NCBI GenBank assembly: GCA_050728815.1
Contig: JBOHKB010000237.1
Location: 1-53,750, forward strand
Length of the DNA: 53,750 nt
Direction of reading: 5' to 3'
Source of the DNA: DASWJZ01 sp050728815
Lineage (GTDB): Bacteria; Pseudomonadota; Alphaproteobacteria; Rhizobiales; Afifellaceae
This document shows positions 24,104-31,693 of the stretch, piece by piece. Position 1 is the first letter of the stretch; each line of letters begins with the position of its first letter. The notes below the pieces were generated by a model. That model worked only from the letters and a program-made list of their open reading frames with translations. It was not told the origin of the DNA and did no database searches. The position numbers were made by a program, and so were the translations under genes.

Positions 24104-24865
24104 ATTCCGGACCGGCTTGCGAACAAGGTCGCCCTCATCACCGGCGGAAGCTCGGGCATCGGCCAGGCAGCGGCGCGCCTTTTCGCGCGGGAAGGCGCGA
24201 AGGTCGTCGTCGCGGATATCGACGCGGAGGGCGGCGAGAAGACAGCCGACGCCATCCGTCAGGCCGGCGGTCACGCGCATTTCGTTGCCGCCGACATCTC
24301 GAACGCCGCCGAGGTCGAAGCCCTCATCGGCGCTGTGATCGACAGGCACGGGCGGCTGGACTGCGCCTACAACAATGCCGGGATTCTGGGAGAGATCGTG
24401 CCTCTCGTCGATCACAGCGAGGAGGCGTGGGACCGCACGCTTGCGGTCAATCTGAAGGGCACGTGGCTCTGCATGAAATACGAGATCCCCGAAATGCTGA
24501 AGCAGGGGAGCGGCGTCATCGTGAACACTACTGCCACCGCGGCGATCAAGGGAAGCCCGCACCGCTCCGCCTACGCCGCGAGCAAGGCCGGCATCATCGC
24601 CATCACCAAGAGCGCGGCGATGGAATATGCGGAGCACGGCCTGCGCATCAACGTCATCTGCCCGAGCCATACGCGCTCGAACATGCTGCAGCAGTTCTTC
24701 GAGCTTAGGCCCGAGCTCGAGGCGAGCTTCATCGCCTCCGCCCCGATGGCCCGTATCGCCGCGCCCGAGGAGGTCGCGGAAGGGGCGCTGTGGCTCTGTT
24801 CCGACGCCTCCTCCTTCGTCACCGGGCATGTGCTCGGCGTGGAAGGCGGCTACCTCGCTCGCTAG
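24104..24865 (+). CDS. SDR family oxidoreductase with non-standard start
   Basis: About 253 residues of a classical short-chain dehydrogenase/reductase. The NAD(P) motif is TGGSSGIG, the cofactor region VVVADID, the structural motif NNAG, and the active-site motif SAYAASK. The usual catalytic serine, about 13 residues before the tyrosine, appears to be Ala in NTTATAAIKG, with Thr beside it. No ATG, GTG or TTG precedes the Rossmann motif in frame. ATT at 24104 (IPDRLANKV) has AGGGGG at 24092 and is the best candidate; CTG at 24083, overlapping the previous stop, is the alternative. A start at the GTG at 24335 would delete the cofactor site. It is probably cotranscribed with the cyclase-NACHT gene. 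The substrate is unknown. Confidence 0.75.
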   Translation: MPDRLANKVALITGGSSGIGQAAARLFAREGAKVVVADIDAEGGEKTADAIRQAGGHAHFVAADISNAAEVEALIGAVIDRHGRLDCAYNNAGILGEIVPLVDHSEEAWDRTLAVNLKGTWLCMKYEIPEMLKQGSGVIVNTTATAAIKGSPHRSAYAASKAGIIAITKSAAMEYAEHGLRINVICPSHTRSNMLQQFFELRPELEASFIASAPMARIAAPEEVAEGALWLCSDASSFVTGHVLGVEGGYLAR

Positions 24866-24889
24866 AAGCTGGGTGCGTCCGAAAAGCAG

Positions 24890-24916
24890 AAGGCCCGGGA
24901 GCGCGTCCCGGGCCTT
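24890..24916. terminator. bidirectional terminator hairpin
   Basis: Perfect 11-bp arms AAGGCCCGGGA and TCCCGGGCCTT flank a five-base loop between convergent genes. On the minus strand it is followed by CTGCTTTTC, giving a moderate U-tract for the small secreted-protein gene. It can also stop transcription from the SDR gene. Confidence 0.8.
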
Positions 24917-24937
24917 CGGAGGCAATTCTCGGCGCGG

Positions 24938-25252
24938 TTACGCGAACCAGTAATTGCCGGTGTAGCGGTTGATCTTCACGATCTTGGACGGGCCCCAGTT
25001 CTTCACCTTGAAGGTATAGACCTGGCCGTGGCACTCGATCTTCCAGACCTTCGCGAAGTGGCCGTGCAGGTAGTTGCGGGCCTCATAGCAGCTCATGCCG
25101 CCGTAGCCACCGCCGCTGTAGCCGGGCTCGCCGAACGAGAAGTGGCCGTGCGGCGTGCTGAAGTGGAAGCCGAAGCCGGTGGCGTTGGCCGGCGCGAGGG
25201 GGGCTGCGATCGCGGTGACGAGGGCGGCGGCGATTGCGGTCTTCTTGAACAT
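24938..25252 (-). CDS. small secreted protein, unknown (paralog 1)
   Basis: A 104-residue protein with a signal peptide (residues 1 to about 24, MFKKTAIAAALVTAIAAPLA, cleavage after ANA). A Gly/Tyr/His-rich segment follows, then a conserved C-terminal part: SCYEARNYL, FAKVWKIECHG, YTFKVKNWGP and NRYTGNYWF. Two cysteines could form a disulfide. It shares this layout with the adjacent gene at 25485, so the pair is a tandem duplication. The C-terminal part looks like a small beta-rich periplasmic or surface domain. No function can be assigned from sequence. Confidence 0.8.
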   Translation of the reverse strand: MFKKTAIAAALVTAIAAPLAPANATGFGFHFSTPHGHFSFGEPGYSGGGYGGMSCYEARNYLHGHFAKVWKIECHGQVYTFKVKNWGPSKIVKINRYTGNYWFA

Positions 25253-25422
25253 CGGGTGTCTCCATTCCCAGGGGTTGATGTCTTGGCGTTGCGATGCGCC
25301 GCTTCGTTGCGCGACGTGAGGCGAAGATGGGGGAGACGCGTTTCCGGCGTATTTCCGTAGCCGCCAAATCGAGTTTCGTCCTTGTTGCGCCGGCTCGGCG
25401 TCTGCCGCCGCGCGAAATGAAA

Positions 25423-25446
25423 GACCCGGGAGTTTCCTCCCGGGTC
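25423..25446 (-). terminator. terminator of small secreted-protein paralog 2
   Basis: Perfect 10-bp arms GACCCGGGAG and CTCCCGGGTC with a four-base loop. In minus-strand reading it is followed by a T-rich TTTCATTTCG. It lies just after the stop of the gene at 25485-25826. Confidence 0.8.
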
Positions 25447-25484
25447 CTCCATGTTGCGCAAGTGTGGTTCGCGCGGGTTCGCGA

Positions 25485-25826
25485 TCAGACGAACCAGTAA
25501 TTGCCGTTGTAGCGGTTGAGCTTCACGATCTTCACCGGGCCCCAGTTCTTCACCTTGAAGGTATAGATCTGGCCGTGGCACTCGATCTTCCACACCTTGT
25601 TGAAGTGGCCCTTCAGGTAGTTGCGGGCTTCCCAGCAGCTCATGCCGCTATAGACCGGGCCGGGGCCGTAACCCGGGCCGTAGCCGGGGCCGTAGCCGTC
25701 GCCGAACGAGAACGAGCCGTGCGGCGTGTCGATGTGGAAGCCGAAGGAGGTGGCGTTCGCGGCGGTCATGGGCTGCGCGACGATCGCGGTGGCGAGGGCG
25801 GCGGCAGCGAGGGTCTTCTTGAACAT
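25485..25826 (-). CDS. small secreted protein, unknown (paralog 2)
   Basis: A 113-residue secreted protein. The start at 25826 (MFKKTLAAAALATAI) is chosen because it gives a proper signal peptide and matches paralog 1; an ATG 78 bases earlier adds a charged stretch without conservation. The mature part has a Gly-Pro-Tyr repeat segment (GPGYGPGYGPG), then SCWEARNYLKGHF, VWKIECHG and TFKVKNWGP as in paralog 1. The Gly-rich linker is the main difference between the two. Separate terminators suggest independent transcription. Function unknown. Confidence 0.8.
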   Translation of the reverse strand: MFKKTLAAAALATAIVAQPMTAANATSFGFHIDTPHGSFSFGDGYGPGYGPGYGPGPVYSGMSCWEARNYLKGHFNKVWKIECHGQIYTFKVKNWGPVKIVKLNRYNGNYWFV

Positions 25827-25964
25827 CTGTCCTGTCTCCTTGTCAGTCGGTTGCGTGTTCCCGTTCCGTCGTTCCTCGTCTTGAGGATGGGCGGAGTTTG
25901 CCATGCGTGAACTGAACGGATGCGGAAGCCGATGTTCATATTGGGTTCAAATGAGAGGCGCTCG

Positions 25965-26060
25965 CCCTCCCCCCTTTCGGGGAGGGGCAGGGGAGGGGGG
26001 ACAGATGCAGCGCGCCAGCGCCTCCCCCTCCCCCTTGTAGGGAGGGGTTAGGGGAGGGGT
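25965..26060. repeat. tandem pair of repeat A copies
   Basis: Two copies, 25965-26000 and 26023-26060, are joined by a 22-base linker containing ATGCAGCGCGCC. Both have the G-rich end on +. The linker resembles those at 26750 and 27160, so the mobile unit may be larger than the 36-bp core. The surrounding 25827-26113 has no gene. Confidence 0.85.
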
Positions 26061-26113
26061 GCCGCCAACGCTTCGCCCTCCTGCGGCAGTGGCGCCGCGC
26101 CTCCCTCGAAGCG

Positions 26114-26683
26114 CTACCGCCCCATCCGATAAAACTCGTCGTTCGGCCGCATGCCCGTGACATTCGCGATGCGGTTCGACATGGCGAAGAACGCCGCGAT
26201 CGCCGCGATGTCCCAACAATCCTCTTGCGAAAAGCCGTGCTTCTTCAGCGCCGAGAAATCCGCCTCGCCGACCGCGTGCGACTCGAGCGCCACCTTCATC
26301 GCGAACGCCAGCATCGCCTTCTCTCGCTCCGAAATATCCGCCTTCAGAAAATTCACCGCGACCTGGTCGGCGACGAGCGGGTTTTTGGCGCGGATGCGGA
26401 GGATCGCCCCGTGCGCGATCACGCAGTACTGGCACTTGTTGGCGGCGCTGGTCGCGACCACGATCATCTCGCGCTCGGCCTTCGTGAGCCCGCTCTCCTT
26501 TTCCATCAGCGCGTCGTGATAGGCGAAGAAGGCGCGGAATTCCTCCGGCCGGTGCGCGAGCGCAAGGAAGACGTTCGGCACGAAGCCGGCCTTCTCCTGC
26601 ACGGCGAGGATCCGAGCGCGGATATCCTCCGGCAGGTTCTTCAGCGCCGGGACAGGGAAGCGGCTGATCTTCGGCTTGCGCAT
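26114..26683 (-). CDS. AhpD/carboxymuconolactone decarboxylase-like peroxidase-related protein
   Basis: A 189-residue all-helical protein of the AhpD-like family. The redox motif CQYC is in AANKCQYCVIAHG, with the histidine and upstream Glu (KAERE) of the AhpD proton-relay arrangement. Length and the start MRKPKISRFPVPALKNLPED match the 'uncharacterised peroxidase-related enzyme' subgroup. It probably reduces or decomposes peroxides with CxxC chemistry in the cytosol; the reductant partner is unknown. Repeat A copies flank it on both sides. Confidence 0.9.
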   Translation of the reverse strand: MRKPKISRFPVPALKNLPEDIRARILAVQEKAGFVPNVFLALAHRPEEFRAFFAYHDALMEKESGLTKAEREMIVVATSAANKCQYCVIAHGAILRIRAKNPLVADQVAVNFLKADISEREKAMLAFAMKVALESHAVGEADFSALKKHGFSQEDCWDIAAIAAFFAMSNRIANVTGMRPNDEFYRMGR

Positions 26684-26699
26684 GTGCGAAGAATAGATT

Positions 26700-26735
26700 C
26701 CCTCTCCCCTCGTGGGGAGGGGTTAGGGGAGGGGC
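26700..26735. repeat. repeat A copy
   Basis: A core copy with the same G-rich orientation, upstream of the AhpD-like gene and after the small Lys-rich gene. It is followed by GGCGCCATCCTCGC, a flank shared in part with the copy inside ybeY. Confidence 0.9.
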
Positions 26736-26789
26736 GGCGCCATCCTCGCATTGATGCAGCGCGCTGGAATGGGAAGGAGTCGCCCGTCC

Positions 26790-27017
26790 TCACTTCTTCC
26801 TGGCGGCCGCCTTCTTCTTCGGCTTCGGCTTCTTCTCGATCTCGGCGGCGACGGCCTTCGCCTCCTGCGCGAGCCGCGCGGCCTTGAGCTTCTTGGTCTT
26901 GGCGCGCACCGCGGCAAGCTCGCTGTCGATCAGCGCCTGCGCCGTCTCGGTTGTCTTGCGGGTCCGGTCGAATCGCAATTCCGCCTGGCTGCGGGCGTCG
27001 CTCGAAGGCTTGGCCAT
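26790..27017 (-). CDS. small Lys/Ala-rich protein, unknown
   Basis: A 75-residue charged protein. The start at 27017 (MAKPSSDARSQAELRFD) has GAGGGGA just upstream; a longer frame to 27134 runs into repeat sequence and is rejected. It is predicted to be mostly helical, with a strongly basic tail (KKPKPKKKAAARKK), suggesting nucleic-acid binding, though no known domain was recognised. It lies between the AhpD-like and DoxX-like genes, separated by repeats. Confidence 0.65.
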   Translation of the reverse strand: MAKPSSDARSQAELRFDRTRKTTETAQALIDSELAAVRAKTKKLKAARLAQEAKAVAAEIEKKPKPKKKAAARKK

Positions 27018-27093
27018 GTCGATCCCCCTCGGCTGGTCAGTCGTGATGTGAGTCGGCAGCCTATCGCTTTGCCCGCGAAAGATCGACTGTCCG

Positions 27094-27212
27094 CTCCCCC
27101 TCGCGGGGAGGGCAGGGCCTGCCTGCCGAGCCACGGCGAAGGCGGGAGGAGGGAAGCATGCGGCGCGCCGGCGCGTTCCCCTCCCCCTCGCGGGGAGGGG
27201 TTAGGGGAGGGG
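27094..27212. repeat. partial plus complete repeat A
   Basis: A truncated copy at 27094-27117 and a complete copy at 27178-27212 are separated by sequence containing GCGGCGCGCCGGCGCG, like linkers elsewhere. The complete copy supplies the TAA stop codon (27201-27203, minus strand) of the DoxX-like gene. Confidence 0.85.
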
Positions 27213-27668
27213 TAGCGCCGACTTCCTCACCGCCCACTTCCCTGGCCCGAACGCCGCCGCAAACAGCAGCCCGGCCGCGAACGGGAAATGGCTGACGAAG
27301 GCGCCGAACTCCATCTGCCCGATCTGGTCCTCGCCCCAGTGCGAGGCGCCGTGGAAGGCGAAGCCGAGGAAGACGACGTAGACCGCCGCAAGCAACGCCG
27401 CCTCGCTCAGGAATGCGCCGGAAAGGAAGCCGATGACGAGCAGCGTCTCGAAGATCGCGGCTACCCACGCGAGGAAAAGCGAAAACGGAAACCCGGCGCT
27501 CGCGATATAGTCCGCCGTCATCTCCATGCCGGCAAACTTGAAGCCCGCGGCCATGATGAACACGCCGGCGAAGATGAGACGCCCGACAAGCGCCGCGGCC
27601 GATTTCCAGGTCGGCTCTCCCCCTCCCCCTTGCGGGGAGGGGTTAGGGGAGGGGTAGCTCGTCGTCAT
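27201..27668 (-). CDS. DoxX family membrane protein bounded by repeats
   Basis: A 155-residue inner-membrane protein with about four hydrophobic segments typical of DoxX (LVGRLIFAGVFIMAAGFKF, LAWVAAIFETLLVIGF, AALLAAVYVVFLGF and a last segment near HFPFAAGLLFAAAF). The start ATG at 27668 has CGGAGG six bases upstream and looks native, but codons 6-17 (PSPNPSPQGGGG) derive from the repeat A copy at 27617-27655. The stop lies inside another copy at 27178-27212. Both ends of the protein are therefore repeat-derived. DoxX proteins are linked to quinone or redox functions; the exact role is unknown. Confidence 0.8.
   Translation of the reverse strand: MTTSYPSPNPSPQGGGGEPTWKSAAALVGRLIFAGVFIMAAGFKFAGMEMTADYIASAGFPFSLFLAWVAAIFETLLVIGFLSGAFLSEAALLAAVYVVFLGFAFHGASHWGEDQIGQMEFGAFVSHFPFAAGLLFAAAFGPGKWAVRKSALPLP
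27617..27655. repeat. repeat A copy inside DoxX-like coding start
   Basis: A 39-bp copy read in frame as PSPNPSPQGGGG five codons after the ATG of the DoxX-like gene. Orientation matches all other copies. Confidence 0.9.
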
Positions 27669-27679
27669 AGGCAGCCTCC

Positions 27680-28020
27680 GTCACCCTGAGGAGCGCGCCG
27701 GAGGCGCGCCTCGAAGGAACGGCAGGGGCTCGCCCGCCGAAGCCGGTAGGGCGAAAGCGGGTTAGGGGAGGGGTGGCTCATGGCTTCTCCTTCCTGCGGC
27801 AGAGCGCCGTTCTATCCCCACGACGAGCGAGATGGGCAAGAATCGACACGCGGATTCCCCTCGCTTTGCTTGCCCGACGACTTGTCCGCCGTAGCCCGGG
27901 AGGCGAAGGCGGAAGCCTTGGCGAAGTCGGGTGGGGAGGGGCCGGGGGAGGGGCAGCGCCGTCGCCACCGCCCTGCCTGCCGGATCGAAGCCCGAAGGAG
28001 CGGCAGGGTGACCCCGATCC
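27680..28020. repeat. mosaic of repeat fragments
   Basis: This non-coding stretch holds pieces of several elements. A hairpin-type unit lies around GAGGAGCGCGCCGGAGGCGC (27688-27710). A partial repeat A is at 27750-27776. A CGTAGCCCGG segment near 27892 joins another repeat A end at about 27930-27955. CCCTGCCTGCCGG and CGGCAGGGTGACC (about 27977-28014) form a last inverted pair. No gene is supported here. Confidence 0.65.
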
Positions 28021-28022
28021 CT

Positions 28023-28043
28023 CCGAGGCGAGCATCGCCTCGG
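28023..28043. terminator. hairpin at edge of low-GC cassette
   Basis: Perfect 9-bp arms CCGAGGCGA and TCGCCTCGG with a three-base loop, followed within 15 bases by TTAATTTT. It marks the change from repeat-rich GC sequence to the lower-GC cassette and may insulate it from upstream transcription. Confidence 0.6.
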
Positions 28044-28055
28044 GAAGAGTCATTA

Positions 28056-28093
28056 ATTTTGTCAATGAATTGCGCAATCAAAATATCTATGAT
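28056..28093 (+). promoter_or_regulatory. AT-rich promoter/operator of unknown-Xre-RES cassette
   Basis: Contains arms ATTTTG (28056) and CAAAAT (28079) and a perfect 10-bp palindrome ATTGCGCAAT (28069-28078). TTGTCA at 28059 and TATCTA/TATGAT near 28084-28093 resemble -35/-10 elements with imperfect spacing. It lies 30-65 bp before the first cassette gene. It could be bound by the cassette's Xre protein. Confidence 0.5.
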
Positions 28094-28122
28094 AAGGTCA
28101 AGTTCGATAGGAGGAATTTGCA

Positions 28123-29421
28123 ATGGCAGCAGAGGTAATCCTTTTGCCGCGGCCCGCCTCCGCGCGCCCAGAAATGCAGCGACTGGGGCTCTATCTGCAC
28201 GTCGGCCACAACCACCACAAGGAGGTGTTGGCTCTTCTAGCTGAAGGAATTCGCGATTTCTTCGGGGTTATCATCGACGCGACTTGTGCCGATCGGCACA
28301 AGGACCTGATTGCTGAAGCATTGTTGCGAAACCTGGATGTGGTCCTTGATCCTCAGACGCATCGGGCCGCGACAGTAGGCGGCTACACGGAGGCAATCGG
28401 TAGTCTGCCTTGGGGTCGGGATCGTCCGCACCGCCTCGAAGACTTTGACGAGCAGCATGGTCGAGAGTGCGCGGAGCAAATTGCGGATTTCGCACAATCT
28501 TATGGGTTCACTCAGATCCTAGGGCCAACGCACGTACTGCAAGGCCCTAATGATCCATGGCTCCGCCGCGACATCGCGATGATGGGTTATCTGGACGACG
28601 CTGTGACGTCGAGAGGCAAATCCAAACCCCAGTTGCTGTACTCCCTGGCAATTCCGATGCAGGTGCTACGTGATCGTGTGCGCCGACAGGCGATCGTTGC
28701 CGCGTTGTCCGATGCGCCATGTGATTCAATCTGGCTGAAGACAGAGAATTTTGGGTCAGACGCGACCGGCGAAAAGACTGCAGCCTATATCGAAGCCAGC
28801 GCGGATTTTCACGCGCTCGGATTGCCACTCATTGCGGATCAAGTAGGCGGGCTGCCGGGCTTGGGTTTGGTGGCATACGGTGCCGTGGGCGGTATGACAT
28901 GCGGCATCACGATGTTGGAGAGCTTTAGGCCAGCACCATGGCGGAGGCCGCATGAAGCCGGTCAAAGCGGCGGCCAGCCACTCCGCGTCTACATACCCAG
29001 GCTCGACTTGCTGCTGAAGCCCGCGGATGCAGCGGTCTTCTTGAAGGCGAACTCTCGGGTGCATAGCCAATTTGGCTGCACGGACACCCATTGCTGCCCC
29101 AAAGGCGTTGCAGATATGCTGCGGCACCCCGCCCGACACTTCGTCTATCAACGTTCACGTCAGGTGCGAGAACTGAGCGCAGTGCCCGATGCGGTGCGTG
29201 CGCAGGCATATCTCGACAACGAAGTTCGTCGCGTCTCGGACAACGTGGCGGCGGTGGCGGGCTTCAGGTCGCTGAGTGAAACCCTAAGAAACAGCCTCGC
29301 CGAGAAGCAGAAGAAGGTAGGCCGATTCCGACAGGCGATGGCTCATCTTGCCGAGGCAAACCGGATCGCAGGGCCTGCGTTGGCACCACAGGATCGCGCC
29401 ACCAGAGAAAGAAAACCATGA
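28123..29421 (+). CDS. uncharacterised protein with Cys/His cluster, Xre-RES-associated
   Basis: A 432-residue protein of no family I can name with confidence. The ATG is supported by AGGAGGAA six bases upstream. Visible features: a His-rich LHVGHNHH near 25-32; alternating strand/helix sequence suggestive of a TIM barrel (IIDATCADRH, ILGPTHVL, IWLKTENFG); a glycine-rich VGGLPGLGLVAYGAVGG at about 241-257; and a cluster C319, C324, C325, H335, H339 in FGCTDTHCCPKG plus LRHPARH, which may bind metal. The order (barrel then Cys/His) loosely recalls tRNA-guanine transglycosylase-like enzymes, but the Zn spacing differs. Codon use is less GC-rich than the flanks, suggesting transfer. The Xre and RES genes follow at 52 and 18 bp gaps, so it is probably cotranscribed with them. 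Confidence 0.75.
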   Translation: MAAEVILLPRPASARPEMQRLGLYLHVGHNHHKEVLALLAEGIRDFFGVIIDATCADRHKDLIAEALLRNLDVVLDPQTHRAATVGGYTEAIGSLPWGRDRPHRLEDFDEQHGRECAEQIADFAQSYGFTQILGPTHVLQGPNDPWLRRDIAMMGYLDDAVTSRGKSKPQLLYSLAIPMQVLRDRVRRQAIVAALSDAPCDSIWLKTENFGSDATGEKTAAYIEASADFHALGLPLIADQVGGLPGLGLVAYGAVGGMTCGITMLESFRPAPWRRPHEAGQSGGQPLRVYIPRLDLLLKPADAAVFLKANSRVHSQFGCTDTHCCPKGVADMLRHPARHFVYQRSRQVRELSAVPDAVRAQAYLDNEVRRVSDNVAAVAGFRSLSETLRNSLAEKQKKVGRFRQAMAHLAEANRIAGPALAPQDRATRERKP

Positions 29422-29473
29422 GGGCGTCAATGAAAGGAGTGCGTGCGGTGCGGAGCAATACGGAGGGACTGTC

Positions 29474-29812
29474 ATGATGGGCGCCGTCGCTAGGCGGCTT
29501 GAAACCATCCGGGAAAAAGCAGGGATGAGAAGCACTGAGGTCGCACAGTTGCTGGGGACACGACCTGAGACCGTTTCTCGATGGAACCAGGGCCGCGCCT
29601 ATCCTCAGCCGAGCAAGGAGAAGACACTGCTCGAGCTGGAATATATCGTGGACCAGCTGGCGGATTTCTACGAGCCCAACGAAGCGCGGCTGTGGATATT
29701 TGCCCCGCAGCGGCTTTTGGAGGGCCATTCACCAGCAGAGCTCATTCAAACAGGCCGTATTGAAGATGTGCGTCATCTGGTGAATCAGCTGCGGGAAGCC
29801 GTGCACATGTAG
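29474..29812 (+). CDS. Xre/DUF2384 antitoxin (second copy)
   Basis: A 112-residue protein with an N-terminal Xre-like HTH (MRSTEVAQLLGTRPETVSRW) and a C-terminal DUF2384-type toxin-binding part (APQRLLEGHSPAELIQTGR). The ATG at 29474 follows CGGAGGG; the longer frame upstream is not conserved. It precedes the RES gene by 18 bp and should both neutralise it and regulate the cassette. It is clearly different from the antitoxin at 16316, so the two modules are not recent duplicates. Confidence 0.85.
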   Translation: MMGAVARRLETIREKAGMRSTEVAQLLGTRPETVSRWNQGRAYPQPSKEKTLLELEYIVDQLADFYEPNEARLWIFAPQRLLEGHSPAELIQTGRIEDVRHLVNQLREAVHM

Positions 29813-29830
29813 GACTGATGGTACTGGCCT

Positions 29831-30406
29831 GTGAAACTCGACCAAGCGCTGACCGGCAAACTGGCGCGATTCAGGCAAGCCTCTTTCAAAGGATCGGTCT
29901 TCAGAGCGACAGGGGGGAGCTTTGATCCAACGGCCGCTTCGTTGAACGGCGGCCGCTGGGCGCCTCGACCTAACGACGAACCGGGCTTTCCGGTTCTTTA
30001 TACGAGCCTGGAGCGAGACGGGGCGCTCGCGGAGGTCGCTTCCTACCTCGCGTTACTGAACCCTATGCCATCGAAGCCGGTCATACTCCACGAGCTCTCG
30101 GTCACGGCGAGCAAGACGATAACTGTTGCGATGGGAGACTTGGAGGAGCTTGGCGTCGATCCGGATCGGTACAGTGAACGCAACTACGAGCGAACGCAGA
30201 TGATCGGAGCCACCATAAACTATCTCGGTTTGGACGGCCTGATCTCACCGTCGGCGCGTTGGAAATGTTCGAACCTGACGCTGTTTATGGATCATCACGC
30301 TTTGGAGGAGACTCTGGAGGTCGTCAGATCGGAGGAAATCGACTGGCAGGATTGGGCTAGAAGGAACGGACTGCTGAGGCCGATCAAGCCGGGCGCACGA
30401 GAGTAA
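29831..30406 (+). CDS. RES domain toxin (second copy)
   Basis: A 191-residue RES-domain protein starting at GTG. Landmarks are SVFRATGG, GGRWAPRPN, the VLYTSLERDGALAEVASYL segment with the conserved Tyr and Glu, and a C-terminal SNLTLFMDH. RES toxins consume NAD+. Compared with the first copy, the N-terminal extension and the spacing of motifs differ. Its stop lies 44 bp from the convergent phoH stop, at the right edge of the accessory island. Confidence 0.85.
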   Translation: MKLDQALTGKLARFRQASFKGSVFRATGGSFDPTAASLNGGRWAPRPNDEPGFPVLYTSLERDGALAEVASYLALLNPMPSKPVILHELSVTASKTITVAMGDLEELGVDPDRYSERNYERTQMIGATINYLGLDGLISPSARWKCSNLTLFMDHHALEETLEVVRSEEIDWQDWARRNGLLRPIKPGARE

Positions 30407-30450
30407 TTGCATACAAGGCCGCGTATCGTCCTTCTCGATCGAAACGCGCC

Positions 30451-31491
<1,041 letters not shown>

Positions 31492-31520
31492 TACGCCAAA
31501 CCCTGCAGGCGGGGCGCGCT

Positions 31521-31672
31521 TAACCTCCCCCTTGAGGGGAGGTCCAAGTTCGAGCAGCGAAGCGGCGAGAACTTCGGGAGGGGGTGTTGCGGTCCCCCAG
31601 CCACAGTCCCCCTCCCGAAATTTCCGGCGCTTTCGGCTTGGAAATTTCGACCTCCCCTCCAGGGGGAGGTTA
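31521..31672. repeat. long inverted repeat (repeat B) between miaB and phoH
   Basis: The ends are inverse (TAACCTCCCCC at 31521 and GGGGGAGGTTA ending 31672). Internal units CTTGAGGGGAGGT and CCTCCCCTCCAGG are mirror arranged, and central CGGGAGGGGG/CCCCCTCCCG arms also pair. It lies in the 202-bp gap between miaB and phoH and is open in the phoH frame, so it could be translated if an earlier start were used. Related in style to repeat A but different in sequence. Confidence 0.75.
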
Positions 31673-31693
31673 GGGGGCGCTCGGCCTCCCGCC

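Noticed and set aside
25965..27960. Clustered repeats as a CRISPR array
   Set aside because: Spacing is irregular, copies are internally palindromic and G-rich, genes lie between them, and no cas genes are present.
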